Position numbers and translations under genes: made by a program
The notes under the pieces: generated by a model
Databases searched by the model: none
What the model saw: only the letters and a program-made list of their open reading frames with translations
Told to the model about the DNA's origin: nothing
Assembly (NCBI GenBank): GCA_050486405.1
Contig: JBJHDF010000009.1
Location: 1 to 64,000 of the forward strand
DNA length: 64,000 nt
From: JBJHDF01 sp050486405
GTDB taxonomy: Bacteria; Pseudomonadota; Gammaproteobacteria; Pseudomonadales; Cellvibrionaceae
Direction of reading: 5' to 3'
Shown: one piece after another, positions 24,656 to 33,318 of the stretch
How positions within the stretch are numbered: the first letter of the stretch is position 1
Layout of the letters: the number at the start of each line of letters is the position of its first letter

Positions 24656-27120
24656 ACAGACAAGAGTACACCCGAAGCCACCGCCTCGCCATCTGGCTGT
24701 TTGTCACGCTGATCGGCGGGCTGCCACTGGCCAACGCCGACGAACCAGTGCTGATGCCCTACCCCAAAAGCCTGACTCACACCGAGGGTTATTTTTCCCT
24801 GGACGAGCAGTTGGTCATCATCACCGAGGGCGCGGCGCAAACCGCCGAATTCCAGCGGACCATCGACGACTTTCACCGCCGCCTGCAGTTGCAAACCGGT
24901 TTGACCCTGGCCGATGAAGCCGACGACGGCGAGTCTCCCACCCTGGTCATCCGCGTGGCGCAGCAACTGGAACCCTATTTGAACCTCGAGCAAATGACGC
25001 TGGAGAGCGAAGCCTATCAATTGACCATAGCGCCGACGCGGATCACCCTGACGGCCACCACCCAACTGGGTGGACAGCACGGTCTGGAAACCTTGTTGCA
25101 GCTCATCGGCAGCGACCTCAGCGGCTCCGTGCAACTGCCCGCCATGGTCATCGACGACATACCGCGTTTTCGCTGGCGCGGGCTGATGCTGGACTCCGTA
25201 CGCCGCTTTATCTCGGTGGACACCATCAAGCGCCAACTGGACGGTATGGCGGCAGCCAAGCTCAACGTTTTTCACTGGCATCTGACCGACGACCAGGGCT
25301 GGCGCCTCGAATCCCGCGCCTACCCCAAGCTGCACGAACTGGCTTCCCAGGGGCTCTACTACACCTGGGAAGAGGTGCGCGACGTGATTGACTACGCCGC
25401 GCAGCGCGGCATTCAAGTGCTGCCGGAAATCGATATGCCCGGTCACACCAGCGCCATAGGCGTCGCCTACCCGGAGCTGATGTCCGCCCCCGGGCCCTAC
25501 CCGGAGGAAGATCGCTGGGGCGTCCACCGCCCTCTCCTCAACCCCGCCAACGAAGCTGTCTATACCTTTGCCGAAAAAATTATGGCCGAGGTGGCCGAGC
25601 TGTTTCCCTTCGATTACGTGCATATCGGCGGCGACGAGGTGGACCCGCGCGACTGGCTGGAAAACCCCGACATCCTGGCCTTTATGGCCGCGCGGGAACT
25701 GCCGGATGCCGAGGCGCTGCACGCCTATTTCAATCAGCGCCTGGCGAAGATTCTGGCCGGGCTCGACCGCAAAATGATCGGCTGGGACGAGGTTCTGCAC
25801 CCGGACCTGCCCCGGGATGCCGCGGTGCAATCCTGGCGCGGCCCCGACGCCCTGGGGCTGGCCGCCAAGCAGGGGCACTACGCCATCCTCTCCATGGGTT
25901 TTTATCTCGATCTGCCCCAACCAGCCAGCTATCACTACCGCCAGCAGTTCTTTCGCGCGCCGCTGGTGGGTGATCAGCCCGGCGAGCGGGAGCACTGGGC
26001 AAGCTGGGCGTTCGAGTTTCCACGGCTGCGCGGCGCCCCTATCAGCGGTACCTTTACCCTGATCGAGTCACTTGAGGGTAAGGCCCGCGGCTTCATCAAT
26101 TTCACCGGCCAGTCCCGCCAGGTTGCGGAGCAGCTGTGCCTGAGCGCGAACGGCATCCACTTTACCCTGGACACCTGGATGGGACCGGTGCGCGCGCGCT
26201 TCACGCGCCAGGGCAAACAGCTGGACGGGGATCTGGTGGTGGGCAATGCCGCCTACCCGGTCACGTTCACCCTGATCGGCCAGGGCGATCACCGCAGTGC
26301 CCCACCGGCGGCGGACCTGAGCAGACCCACCCTGGACGACGACAGCCGGGCCCGGGTGCTGGGTGGCGAGATCACCCTCTGGTCGGAACTGATAGACGAA
26401 TACAGCATAGACCGGCGACTCTGGCCACGGGCCTTTGCCGCCGCCGAGCGCTTCTGGTCACCGCGCGAACGCCGGGATCAGAACTCCATGTACCGGCGCC
26501 TGGAGGTGATCGACCGTTGGGCGGAGCAATCGCTGGGGCTGATGCACCGACAACAGACCCAGGCTCGCCTGGAACGCCTGCTGCCGGCCAGTCAGGTACC
26601 TCTAGCGTACAAACTCAGTCACGCGCTGGAACCGGCCCAGTACTATCACCGCCACCACGAGAAATCGGTGCGCGAAACCTATTCACGACGCGATCCCCTG
26701 GACCGCTATGTGGATGGCCTACCATCCCAGAGCCACGCCGTGCGTCGCTGGCGACAGCAGCTCGCCGACTGGCTGGCAAACCCGGAAGATCAGGCAAGCT
26801 TCGCCCAGGCACGTGCCGAGTTGCACGGCTGGGAGAAAAACGCCCGCCTGCTGTTGGCCGATATAGAGCGGAACGGTGACCCGGGCGCCCTTCGCACCCT
26901 GACCGAGCGCGTGCAGAACACCGCTGCCTGGGGCCTGGTGCTGATGGGCACGCTGCAAACCGGCGAAACGCTGCCCGCCGGTTTGCAGCAAACCGCTTTG
27001 CAGCGGCTGCGCCTGGCGCAGAGCATCGAGGAGGAAATCGTCGTGGCCCTGGCCTACGCTGTCGAAGATCTGCTCCAGTACAGCGTCGGCGATCCTTGCG
27101 CCAGGCCCGGCCCCTTGTAA
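24652..27120 (+). CDS. GH20 beta-N-acetylhexosaminidase with inserted and C-terminal extra domains
   Basis: An 822-residue secreted GH20 enzyme that removes terminal GlcNAc/GalNAc from chito-oligosaccharides or muropeptides. A signal peptide ends near ANA|DEP. The GH20b N-terminal domain covers about 30-165. The barrel starts at FRWRGLMLDSVRRF, with HWHLTDDQGWRLE, EIDMPGHTSA and the catalytic pair Asp328-Glu329 in HIGGDEV. A beta-rich insertion of about 120 residues (about 447-565) interrupts the barrel before GGEITLWSE. About 200 mainly helical residues follow the barrel. ATG 24652 overlaps the upstream stop and has no strong ribosome site, so translational coupling is likely. Confidence 0.92.
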   Translation: MNRQEYTRSHRLAIWLFVTLIGGLPLANADEPVLMPYPKSLTHTEGYFSLDEQLVIITEGAAQTAEFQRTIDDFHRRLQLQTGLTLADEADDGESPTLVIRVAQQLEPYLNLEQMTLESEAYQLTIAPTRITLTATTQLGGQHGLETLLQLIGSDLSGSVQLPAMVIDDIPRFRWRGLMLDSVRRFISVDTIKRQLDGMAAAKLNVFHWHLTDDQGWRLESRAYPKLHELASQGLYYTWEEVRDVIDYAAQRGIQVLPEIDMPGHTSAIGVAYPELMSAPGPYPEEDRWGVHRPLLNPANEAVYTFAEKIMAEVAELFPFDYVHIGGDEVDPRDWLENPDILAFMAARELPDAEALHAYFNQRLAKILAGLDRKMIGWDEVLHPDLPRDAAVQSWRGPDALGLAAKQGHYAILSMGFYLDLPQPASYHYRQQFFRAPLVGDQPGEREHWASWAFEFPRLRGAPISGTFTLIESLEGKARGFINFTGQSRQVAEQLCLSANGIHFTLDTWMGPVRARFTRQGKQLDGDLVVGNAAYPVTFTLIGQGDHRSAPPAADLSRPTLDDDSRARVLGGEITLWSELIDEYSIDRRLWPRAFAAAERFWSPRERRDQNSMYRRLEVIDRWAEQSLGLMHRQQTQARLERLLPASQVPLAYKLSHALEPAQYYHRHHEKSVRETYSRRDPLDRYVDGLPSQSHAVRRWRQQLADWLANPEDQASFAQARAELHGWEKNARLLLADIERNGDPGALRTLTERVQNTAAWGLVLMGTLQTGETLPAGLQQTALQRLRLAQSIEEEIVVALAYAVEDLLQYSVGDPCARPGPL

Positions 27121-27134
27121 TCTACAAGGGGCCG
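27108..27134. terminator. Shared hairpin at convergent gene ends
   Basis: CGGCCCCTTGTA (27108-27119) and TACAAGGGGCCG (27123-27134) form a perfect 12-bp stem with a 3-base loop. Both convergent stop codons (27118-27120 and 27122-27124) lie inside it. As a result the two unrelated proteins both end in Gly-Pro-Leu. It may terminate in both directions; there is no T-run. Confidence 0.6.
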
Positions 27135-28651
27135 GTAACCGGCTCCAGGCGCGCCCTCAGGCCGGCCAACTGGCTCTCGTAGTTTTTCCAGCTATTGAGC
27201 GAGGAGCGGAAAATAGGGCGCCGTATCTGGCTGTTGCTGGCGGTGCGCACCGGGCGGCGACTCTTGTGAAACGCCAGGCAGTCAGCAGACCAGTCCAGCT
27301 CGAGAAAATCCAGTATCCGGCGGGTTTGCCGCTCCTGATCGAACACCATGTCCTCGTAGTGCACGTCCAGAATCTTGCCCGGAAAACTACCGCGCCAGTG
27401 ATCCATCACGGCGCGGTAGCAGAGGTAGGTATCCGCCAGCTCATCCAGATCGTAACTGAAGCGGATGCCGGCACTGAACAGTTGCTTGTAGCAACCCAAC
27501 AGGGTGTCCAGCGGATGCCGAATACAATGAATGATCCGCGCCTGCGGCAGCGCCATATGCACCACACCCAGCGCCTTGAAGTTCAACGGCATCTTGTCGG
27601 TGAAGTGGCGCTGCGTTTGTAAGTGGGCCGTGCGTTGCAGGTAGATTTCACCGATAGCCTGCCAATCCTGTTCCGACGCCGACGGCACCCAATCGGGATA
27701 GGCAAGTTGCACGCCCCTTTGCCGCAACACCACTTCGGCCGCGCGCGGTAATTCCAACAACTCACCGCCAGCCACCACATCGGGATGGCTGGCTACTATG
27801 TGCTCAATCAGGGTGGTGCCGGACCTGGGCAGGCCACAGATAAAAATGGGGCTGGCGCTGCCCGGCACGGCAACTGTCGGAGCCATGGCGGCAGCGGAAA
27901 ACCGTGTGGGTATCCTGAGCATTTCTTCAACTTCCCTGTGGTGCTGATAATCGATCAAGCCGCGCTTGAGCTGGGCACCCAGTGTCATAAAGGCAAAGCT
28001 TTCGCCATAGGCCTTGCGCTTTTCGCAGGCATGCGCCAGAGCGTAGCACCAGTGCACCCGGTCTTCCCGGGGCAGCGTCTCGTCCTGCGCCATGGCTCGC
28101 ATGGCCTGCAGTTCGGCCTCCGGTATGTCGTCGCAGATATCGGCGCGATTCCAATAGGGCTGGCTGAACAGCGGCACCGTGGCGATGGCCAGATTGAAAC
28201 ACTCCAGCGCTTCGGCCATTTGCCCCATTTCCTTGTAAAGCACACCCAGATGGTTGATCAGATGCACATTGCGCTGCTCAAGCGCGAACCCCCTCTTCAG
28301 CACGGCAATAGCTTCCGGGGTTCGCTGTTGCGCGCGCAGCGCTTCACACAAGCCCCGGTACGCAAACAGGCTTTCAGGCAACTCGGCCAGCCAGCGTCGA
28401 CACAGCGCTTCCTGCTCGGGGTAGCGGCCGTCCTCCTGCAGCAGGCCGGACAGAATGCTGTAGGCGAAATTCACCTTGGGCTGCTGCTGTATTACCTGTT
28501 GCAAGATCTGCTCGCTGCGCCCGGGTTCGCCGCACTCAAACGCCTGCCTGGCCAGCGCCAGTGCCTGCTGCACGGTTATAGCGGCGGCAGGCGAACCGGG
28601 TGCCATAACTATATTCACCGGCGCCTGATCAGGACCTGGGCAGTCGCTCAT
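27122..28651 (-). CDS. TPR-sulfotransferase
   Basis: About 509 residues. The N-terminal half is tetratricopeptide repeats (helical pairs from about 25 to 215, for example AVLKRGFALEQRNVHLINHLGVLYKEMGQMAEAL). The C-terminal half is a PAPS-dependent sulfotransferase domain. It has the 5'-phosphosulfate loop GLPRSGTT (273-280) and the 3'-phosphate motif RHPLDTLLGCYKQLF. The domain ends with LDFLELDW and the basic RRPVRTASNSQIRRP. The final acceptor is unknown. ATG 28651 leaves ten bases after the preceding halogenase-family gene; an upstream ATG at 28705 would overlap it. It is the last gene of the receptor/halogenase operon. Confidence 0.85.
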   Translation of the reverse strand: MSDCPGPDQAPVNIVMAPGSPAAAITVQQALALARQAFECGEPGRSEQILQQVIQQQPKVNFAYSILSGLLQEDGRYPEQEALCRRWLAELPESLFAYRGLCEALRAQQRTPEAIAVLKRGFALEQRNVHLINHLGVLYKEMGQMAEALECFNLAIATVPLFSQPYWNRADICDDIPEAELQAMRAMAQDETLPREDRVHWCYALAHACEKRKAYGESFAFMTLGAQLKRGLIDYQHHREVEEMLRIPTRFSAAAMAPTVAVPGSASPIFICGLPRSGTTLIEHIVASHPDVVAGGELLELPRAAEVVLRQRGVQLAYPDWVPSASEQDWQAIGEIYLQRTAHLQTQRHFTDKMPLNFKALGVVHMALPQARIIHCIRHPLDTLLGCYKQLFSAGIRFSYDLDELADTYLCYRAVMDHWRGSFPGKILDVHYEDMVFDQERQTRRILDFLELDWSADCLAFHKSRRPVRTASNSQIRRPIFRSSLNSWKNYESQLAGLRARLEPVTGPL

Positions 28652-28661
28652 AGGATTAGCA

Positions 28662-30185
28662 TCACTGTCGTAGCTCCGCAGCACAGAACTTCTGAATATA
28701 TTCAACGTGCGTGGGCATGGCTTGCGCCGAGCGCTCTATCACCCCCCTGATCTCTTCCATCTGGCGCTCGAACACCTGCTGATCGAGATTGTCAACCAGC
28801 GGATGATAACAGCGTGACCGCAAACCCTGCCCGTGCATCACGGCCAGCCAGCTGCCGTGATCGAATAGTTCATTGTTATCGCGAAACAGCCGGCCGTTGG
28901 CCTGATAGAGTTCGATCTTGCGACGCAAGCGGTCGGAAACATCCATGGTGCGACAATGGTTCCAGAAACGGGAATCGCGGCGCTGGGTCAATTTGTAGTG
29001 CAAAACAACGAAGTCCCGAATGGCGAGATAGTCCTCCGCCATCTGATCATTGTACTTTTGCACATCCACCGCATCGACGCGTTTATCGGGGAACAACATC
29101 AGCAGCTTGGATATCCCGGCCTGAATCAGGTGAATACTGGTCGATTCCAGGGGCTCCAGGAAGCCCGCCGACAAGCCAATCGCTACACAATTGTTGACCC
29201 AGAAGCGCTTGCGCATGCCTGTTCTGAAACGGATCAGGCTGGGTTCGGCCAGCGGTTCGCCCTCAAGGTTGTTCAGCAATGTATTCCTGGCCGACTCGTC
29301 GTCGGTAAAACGGCTGCTGTAAACATAGCCGTTGCCCGTGCGGCGCTGCAACGGGATACGCCACTGCCAGCCGGCGTCGTGTGCGGTGGCGCGGGTATAG
29401 GGAGGTAGTTCTTGCAGCGTCCCGGAGGGAACGGTGACCGCCCTGTCGCAAGGCAGATAATTGCTCCAATCCTCATAGCCGCCGTTCATGGCGCCATCGA
29501 TCAGCAAACCGCGAAAGCCACTGCAATCGATAAACAGGTCCGCTGCCAGCTTCCTGCCATCCTTGAGCTGCACAGATTCGATGTAGCCGTCACTGCCGCG
29601 CAACCGGGTATCGACAATCTCACCTTCCAGACGCTGAACGCCCCGCGCTTCTGCGTAATCGCGCAAAAAGCGGGCGTAGAGGCCGGCATCAAAATGATAG
29701 GCATAGGTGATTTGCGACAAGGGTGAATTGGGCAGATTGGCGGACGGCATGAACCTGCCGCGCAGCGCCGCCTGCGCCGATACGGAAAACTCCTCAATCT
29801 GCGCGGTTTTCCCCTGCTGATAATACTTCAACCAATAGTTGTAAAACGGCAGGAACCCCAACGTATTCCCCAGCACGCCAAACGGGTGCATATAGCGATC
29901 TCCGACGCTGCCCCAATTGACGAATTGAATACCCAGTTTAAAGGTGCCCTGAGTGCGGCGCAGGAATTCGTTCTCATCAATCCCCAGCATCTTGTTGAAA
30001 CTGACAATACCAGGAATGGTGGCTTCGCCCACACCGACGGTGCCAATACTGTCGGACTCAACCAGCCGAACGCGGTAGCGGCTACTGGCGAGCATATGAG
30101 CAAACACCGCTGCAGTCATCCAGCCTGCGGTACCACCGCCGACGATGAGAATATCCCTGGCATGTCGAGATTCTTCACTAGTCAC
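28662..30185 (-). CDS. Flavin-dependent tryptophan-halogenase-family protein, copy 4
   Basis: A 507-residue member of the Trp_halogenase family. It has the FAD-binding GGGTAGWMTAA near the N-terminus, the IGTVGVGEATIP segment, the lysine position that is catalytic in tryptophan halogenases (Lys83 in QGTFKLGIQFVNWG), and the WxWxIP signature as WQWRIP. GTG 30185 is chosen because AGAGGA lies just upstream; a TTG at 30227 is weaker. Both halogenase signatures are intact. However, genes of this family beside TonB receptors have no proven halogenation role, so the substrate is open. Confidence 0.85.
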   Translation of the reverse strand: MTSEESRHARDILIVGGGTAGWMTAAVFAHMLASSRYRVRLVESDSIGTVGVGEATIPGIVSFNKMLGIDENEFLRRTQGTFKLGIQFVNWGSVGDRYMHPFGVLGNTLGFLPFYNYWLKYYQQGKTAQIEEFSVSAQAALRGRFMPSANLPNSPLSQITYAYHFDAGLYARFLRDYAEARGVQRLEGEIVDTRLRGSDGYIESVQLKDGRKLAADLFIDCSGFRGLLIDGAMNGGYEDWSNYLPCDRAVTVPSGTLQELPPYTRATAHDAGWQWRIPLQRRTGNGYVYSSRFTDDESARNTLLNNLEGEPLAEPSLIRFRTGMRKRFWVNNCVAIGLSAGFLEPLESTSIHLIQAGISKLLMLFPDKRVDAVDVQKYNDQMAEDYLAIRDFVVLHYKLTQRRDSRFWNHCRTMDVSDRLRRKIELYQANGRLFRDNNELFDHGSWLAVMHGQGLRSRCYHPLVDNLDQQVFERQMEEIRGVIERSAQAMPTHVEYIQKFCAAELRQ

Positions 30186-30227
30186 CGCAATTCCTCTACT
30201 GCATTTACCATCGTCCGGCGCGAACAA

Positions 30228-31754
30228 TTACCCTATTGCCGCGCAGTATTTGGCGATATATTCCCGATGCGTGGGCATAATCTCGGCCGACTCCTTGATC
30301 ACCCGCCGAATCTTGGGCATCAACTGTTGAAAATTGCTCTCGTCAAACAGATCGACCACCGGGTGATAATCACGCGCCACAAGACCCTGACCATGCATCA
30401 CCACCACCCAGCTCTCTTCCTTGAACAGGCTCAGCTCCCAACGCTGTATACGACCGCTGGCGCAGTAGCCCTCAAGTTTTTCGCGCAGATGCTCCGATGG
30501 CTCTATGGCTCGGCAGTAATTCCAGAAAGGCGAATCGGTCCGCTCGTTTAGCTTGTAATGCAGTATGACGAAATCGCGAATGGCGGACAGCTCGTCTCCC
30601 AACATGCGATTGTAACGGTCAATTTCTGTCTGTGCGAAAGCCTTGGACGGAAACAGACTGATGAGCTTGAGAATACTCGACTGAATCAGGTAAATACTGG
30701 TGGATTCCAGGGGTTCAAGAAATCCGCTGGAGAGACCTATGGCCACGCAGTTTCGATTCCAGAACTTCTTGCGCTTGCCGGTTTTGAATCGAATGATTCT
30801 TGGTTCCGCCAGTGCTTCGCCCTCAATGTTATTCAGAAGAATGCTCTGTGCCTCGTCGTCGCTCATATACTTGCGACTGTAAACGTGGCCATTACCTGTT
30901 CTGTGTTGCAGGGGAATTTTCCACTGCCAGCCCGCAGTGTGGGCAGTGGAGCGGGTATAGGGGGGAAGATCGCCAACGTTGCTGCTGGGCACGGTAACGG
31001 CACTGTCACAAGGTAGCATGTCGCTCCAGTCGTCGAAACCGGTATTGAGTGTCTGCTCAATCAACAATCCACGAAAGCCAGTGCAATCGATAAACAGATC
31101 AGCGGTCAGCTTTTCTCTACTCTGCAGCTGCACCGCCTCGATAAAGCCGTCATCCGGCCTTAGATCCACTTTGACGACCTCTCCCTCGTGCCGGGTTACG
31201 CCACGCTGTTCGGCGTAGTTGCGCAAATAGTGGGCATAGAGTCCGGCATCAAAGTGATAGGCATAGCCGATATCCGACAGTGGCGAGTTGGGAATATTCT
31301 GCGCCGGCATAAACCTGTTGAGCAGCGCGGCCTGCTGCGCGATGGAGAACTCACCCGGGTCGGCACTTTGGCCCGCCTTGTGGTACTTCAGCCAGTAATT
31401 GTAGAACATCAGGGACCCCATGGTGGTCCCCAGAGTGCCGAAATGATGGAAGTAGCTGTGATTCAGTTTTCCCCAATTGACGAACTGTATACCCAGCTTA
31501 AAAGTACCCTGAGTCTTACTGAGAAAATCATTCTCGTCAATGCCCAGCTGCTCATTGAAGCCTCTCATATTGGGGATAGTCGCTTCGCCAACACCGACGG
31601 TGCCTATCTGATCCGACTCCACCAGATCGATACGGCAATCTTCGGGAGCGAACAAATTGGCCAGCGTCGCCGCTGTCATCCAGCCAGCCGTACCGCCACC
31701 GACGATCAATATGCGACGAATGCGCGTATCGCCCTGCTCCGCAGCCTTATACAT
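30228..31754 (-). CDS. Flavin-dependent tryptophan-halogenase-family protein, copy 3
   Basis: A 508-residue paralogue close to copy 4 along its whole length. It has GGGTAGWMTAATL, GTVGVGEATIPNM, the catalytic-position Lys86 in QGTFKLGIQFVNWG and WQWKIPLQHRTGNG. CVAIGLSSGFLEPLESTSIYLIQ near residue 340 is the conserved second flavin-binding segment. ATG 31754 has GAGGGGG eight bases upstream. It begins 19 bases after the divergent paralogue. The function is probably oxidation or halogenation of an unknown, possibly sugar-derived or aromatic, molecule. Confidence 0.85.
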   Translation of the reverse strand: MYKAAEQGDTRIRRILIVGGGTAGWMTAATLANLFAPEDCRIDLVESDQIGTVGVGEATIPNMRGFNEQLGIDENDFLSKTQGTFKLGIQFVNWGKLNHSYFHHFGTLGTTMGSLMFYNYWLKYHKAGQSADPGEFSIAQQAALLNRFMPAQNIPNSPLSDIGYAYHFDAGLYAHYLRNYAEQRGVTRHEGEVVKVDLRPDDGFIEAVQLQSREKLTADLFIDCTGFRGLLIEQTLNTGFDDWSDMLPCDSAVTVPSSNVGDLPPYTRSTAHTAGWQWKIPLQHRTGNGHVYSRKYMSDDEAQSILLNNIEGEALAEPRIIRFKTGKRKKFWNRNCVAIGLSSGFLEPLESTSIYLIQSSILKLISLFPSKAFAQTEIDRYNRMLGDELSAIRDFVILHYKLNERTDSPFWNYCRAIEPSEHLREKLEGYCASGRIQRWELSLFKEESWVVVMHGQGLVARDYHPVVDLFDESNFQQLMPKIRRVIKESAEIMPTHREYIAKYCAAIG

Positions 31755-31773
31755 AAGGATACCCCCTCACCCA

Positions 31774-33318
31774 TCACGCTGGGTTATTGTTTTGGTAGCT
31801 CGCCAGGTAGTCGCCCAACATCGGCATATCCCGCGCGGCTGAGCCAATGGTCGATCTGATACGCTGCAGCTGTTGCGCCGACCAGCCCACCGGCACCTGC
31901 TCAATCAAAGGGTCGTAGGAGTGAGGCCACACATCATGACCCAGCAGCAACGATATCCAATTGTCGCTGGTAACACCCTCACTCTCAATACGCGGAAACT
32001 TACCGCTACAGGCAAATATCTCCATCTTTTCCACCAGTTCTACCGGTCCGTCGCCCGCACGGCACTGGCGCCAAAAGTCGGTATCGTACTCGGACCCCAG
32101 CACATGATGTAAGGCGTGAAAGTCCATGCCATTGCGATATTCCGCTTCTGCCAATCGGTTGTACTCCCGCGCGGTCGCATGGTAACCCGAACGAAAGCTG
32201 GGAAACAGCTGCAACAAACGCATCACTGAGTTCTGCAACAATTGCAGATCACCCCCGAAAAAAGGGCCAATGGTGCCAGCGCTCTGCCCGATGGCTACAC
32301 AGTTCTGGTACCAACTGCTCCTTCGACTGCCCGTAGCATAGGGATAAAATTGGGCGTGCACTGCCTCCGACACGCCGATCCCCTCCCCTGCTTCGTGGAG
32401 AACCCTATCATCAGATACATGGTCGCTGTCAAAATAGTACTCCATCAAAGTTCTGTTCTGAGCACTCAATTTCCGACACCAGCCATAGGGGGCCGGCCGA
32501 AATGAGACAAAGGGCGCCTGAACACCGTTATCGGGACACAATACTCGATAAACCCGGTCAACCTTCAGCTGACTGCGATGGCAAACGTACTCAAGCTGCA
32601 GAATATCATCCACCAAGGCTCCCGGATACCCGCTGCAATCGATATAGAGATCGGCAGTGACTTGCGGCAACACAGAGCCGCCGTCGGTCTCCCGTGGCTG
32701 CAGCGAGAGTATGGCGCCGCTGTCGGGCGATACCTTGCCCAGCAGGGATCCAGCACGAACCCAGTCAACGCCTGACGCAGTCGCCATGGCCCGCAACAAA
32801 TTCCGATAAGCTTCTGTATTCAACTGCAAGCCATACGACAAGGTGGAATACAAGGATCTATCCATGCTAGAGGGATGGCGAAACCGCCCCAAGCCGGCGG
32901 CGACTGACGACAGCGAGTATGCATCGTAGTCGGTCTTGTCGCCCTGGATTTTGTGCCGTATCGCATGAGTCGCAAAATCGAAGCCCTGTAACACAAAGCC
33001 ATGACTCGAGTACGACATGTAATAATCGCGATAGGAACCGTCAGGCCTTTGCGAGCCCCAACCGATATATCGGTTGGCCAAGGTATAGCTGCTGTGCGTG
33101 GACTTGATTAGCTCGCGCTCTGGAACATTCAGGTAACAATAGAAGTCGGCTGCGGTGAATGGTGTGCTTTCTATTGGTGATATCGATTCCCGCCTGGACT
33201 CTACATCGATCACCACTATGCGCTTGTCGCTGCTCAAAGATCGCGCCAAGGCAAGGGCCACTGTCCAGGCTGAGCAGCCGCCACCGACGATGGCAATGGT
33301 CGACCTGGCTTGCGTCAT
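31774..33318 (-). CDS. Degenerate tryptophan-halogenase-family protein, copy 2
   Basis: A 514-residue relative of the flanking halogenase-family genes that keeps the overall layout but not the signature residues. The FAD loop is GGGCSAW in place of GGGTAGW. The position of the catalytic lysine is Thr79 (SSYTLANRYIGWG). The WxWxIP segment is replaced by PYGWCRKL. The second flavin segment survives in altered form (CVAIGQSAGTIGPFFGGD). It starts with ATG overlapping the upstream stop (ATGA). Halogenation chemistry is unlikely; a partner subunit, a different flavin reaction or a binding role is possible. Confidence 0.75.
   Translation of the reverse strand: MTQARSTIAIVGGGCSAWTVALALARSLSSDKRIVVIDVESRRESISPIESTPFTAADFYCYLNVPERELIKSTHSSYTLANRYIGWGSQRPDGSYRDYYMSYSSHGFVLQGFDFATHAIRHKIQGDKTDYDAYSLSSVAAGLGRFRHPSSMDRSLYSTLSYGLQLNTEAYRNLLRAMATASGVDWVRAGSLLGKVSPDSGAILSLQPRETDGGSVLPQVTADLYIDCSGYPGALVDDILQLEYVCHRSQLKVDRVYRVLCPDNGVQAPFVSFRPAPYGWCRKLSAQNRTLMEYYFDSDHVSDDRVLHEAGEGIGVSEAVHAQFYPYATGSRRSSWYQNCVAIGQSAGTIGPFFGGDLQLLQNSVMRLLQLFPSFRSGYHATAREYNRLAEAEYRNGMDFHALHHVLGSEYDTDFWRQCRAGDGPVELVEKMEIFACSGKFPRIESEGVTSDNWISLLLGHDVWPHSYDPLIEQVPVGWSAQQLQRIRSTIGSAARDMPMLGDYLASYQNNNPA

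Noticed and set aside
27108..27134. The palindrome as a recombination or attachment site
   Set aside because: There is no integrase, tRNA or duplicated copy nearby; a shared terminator explains it.
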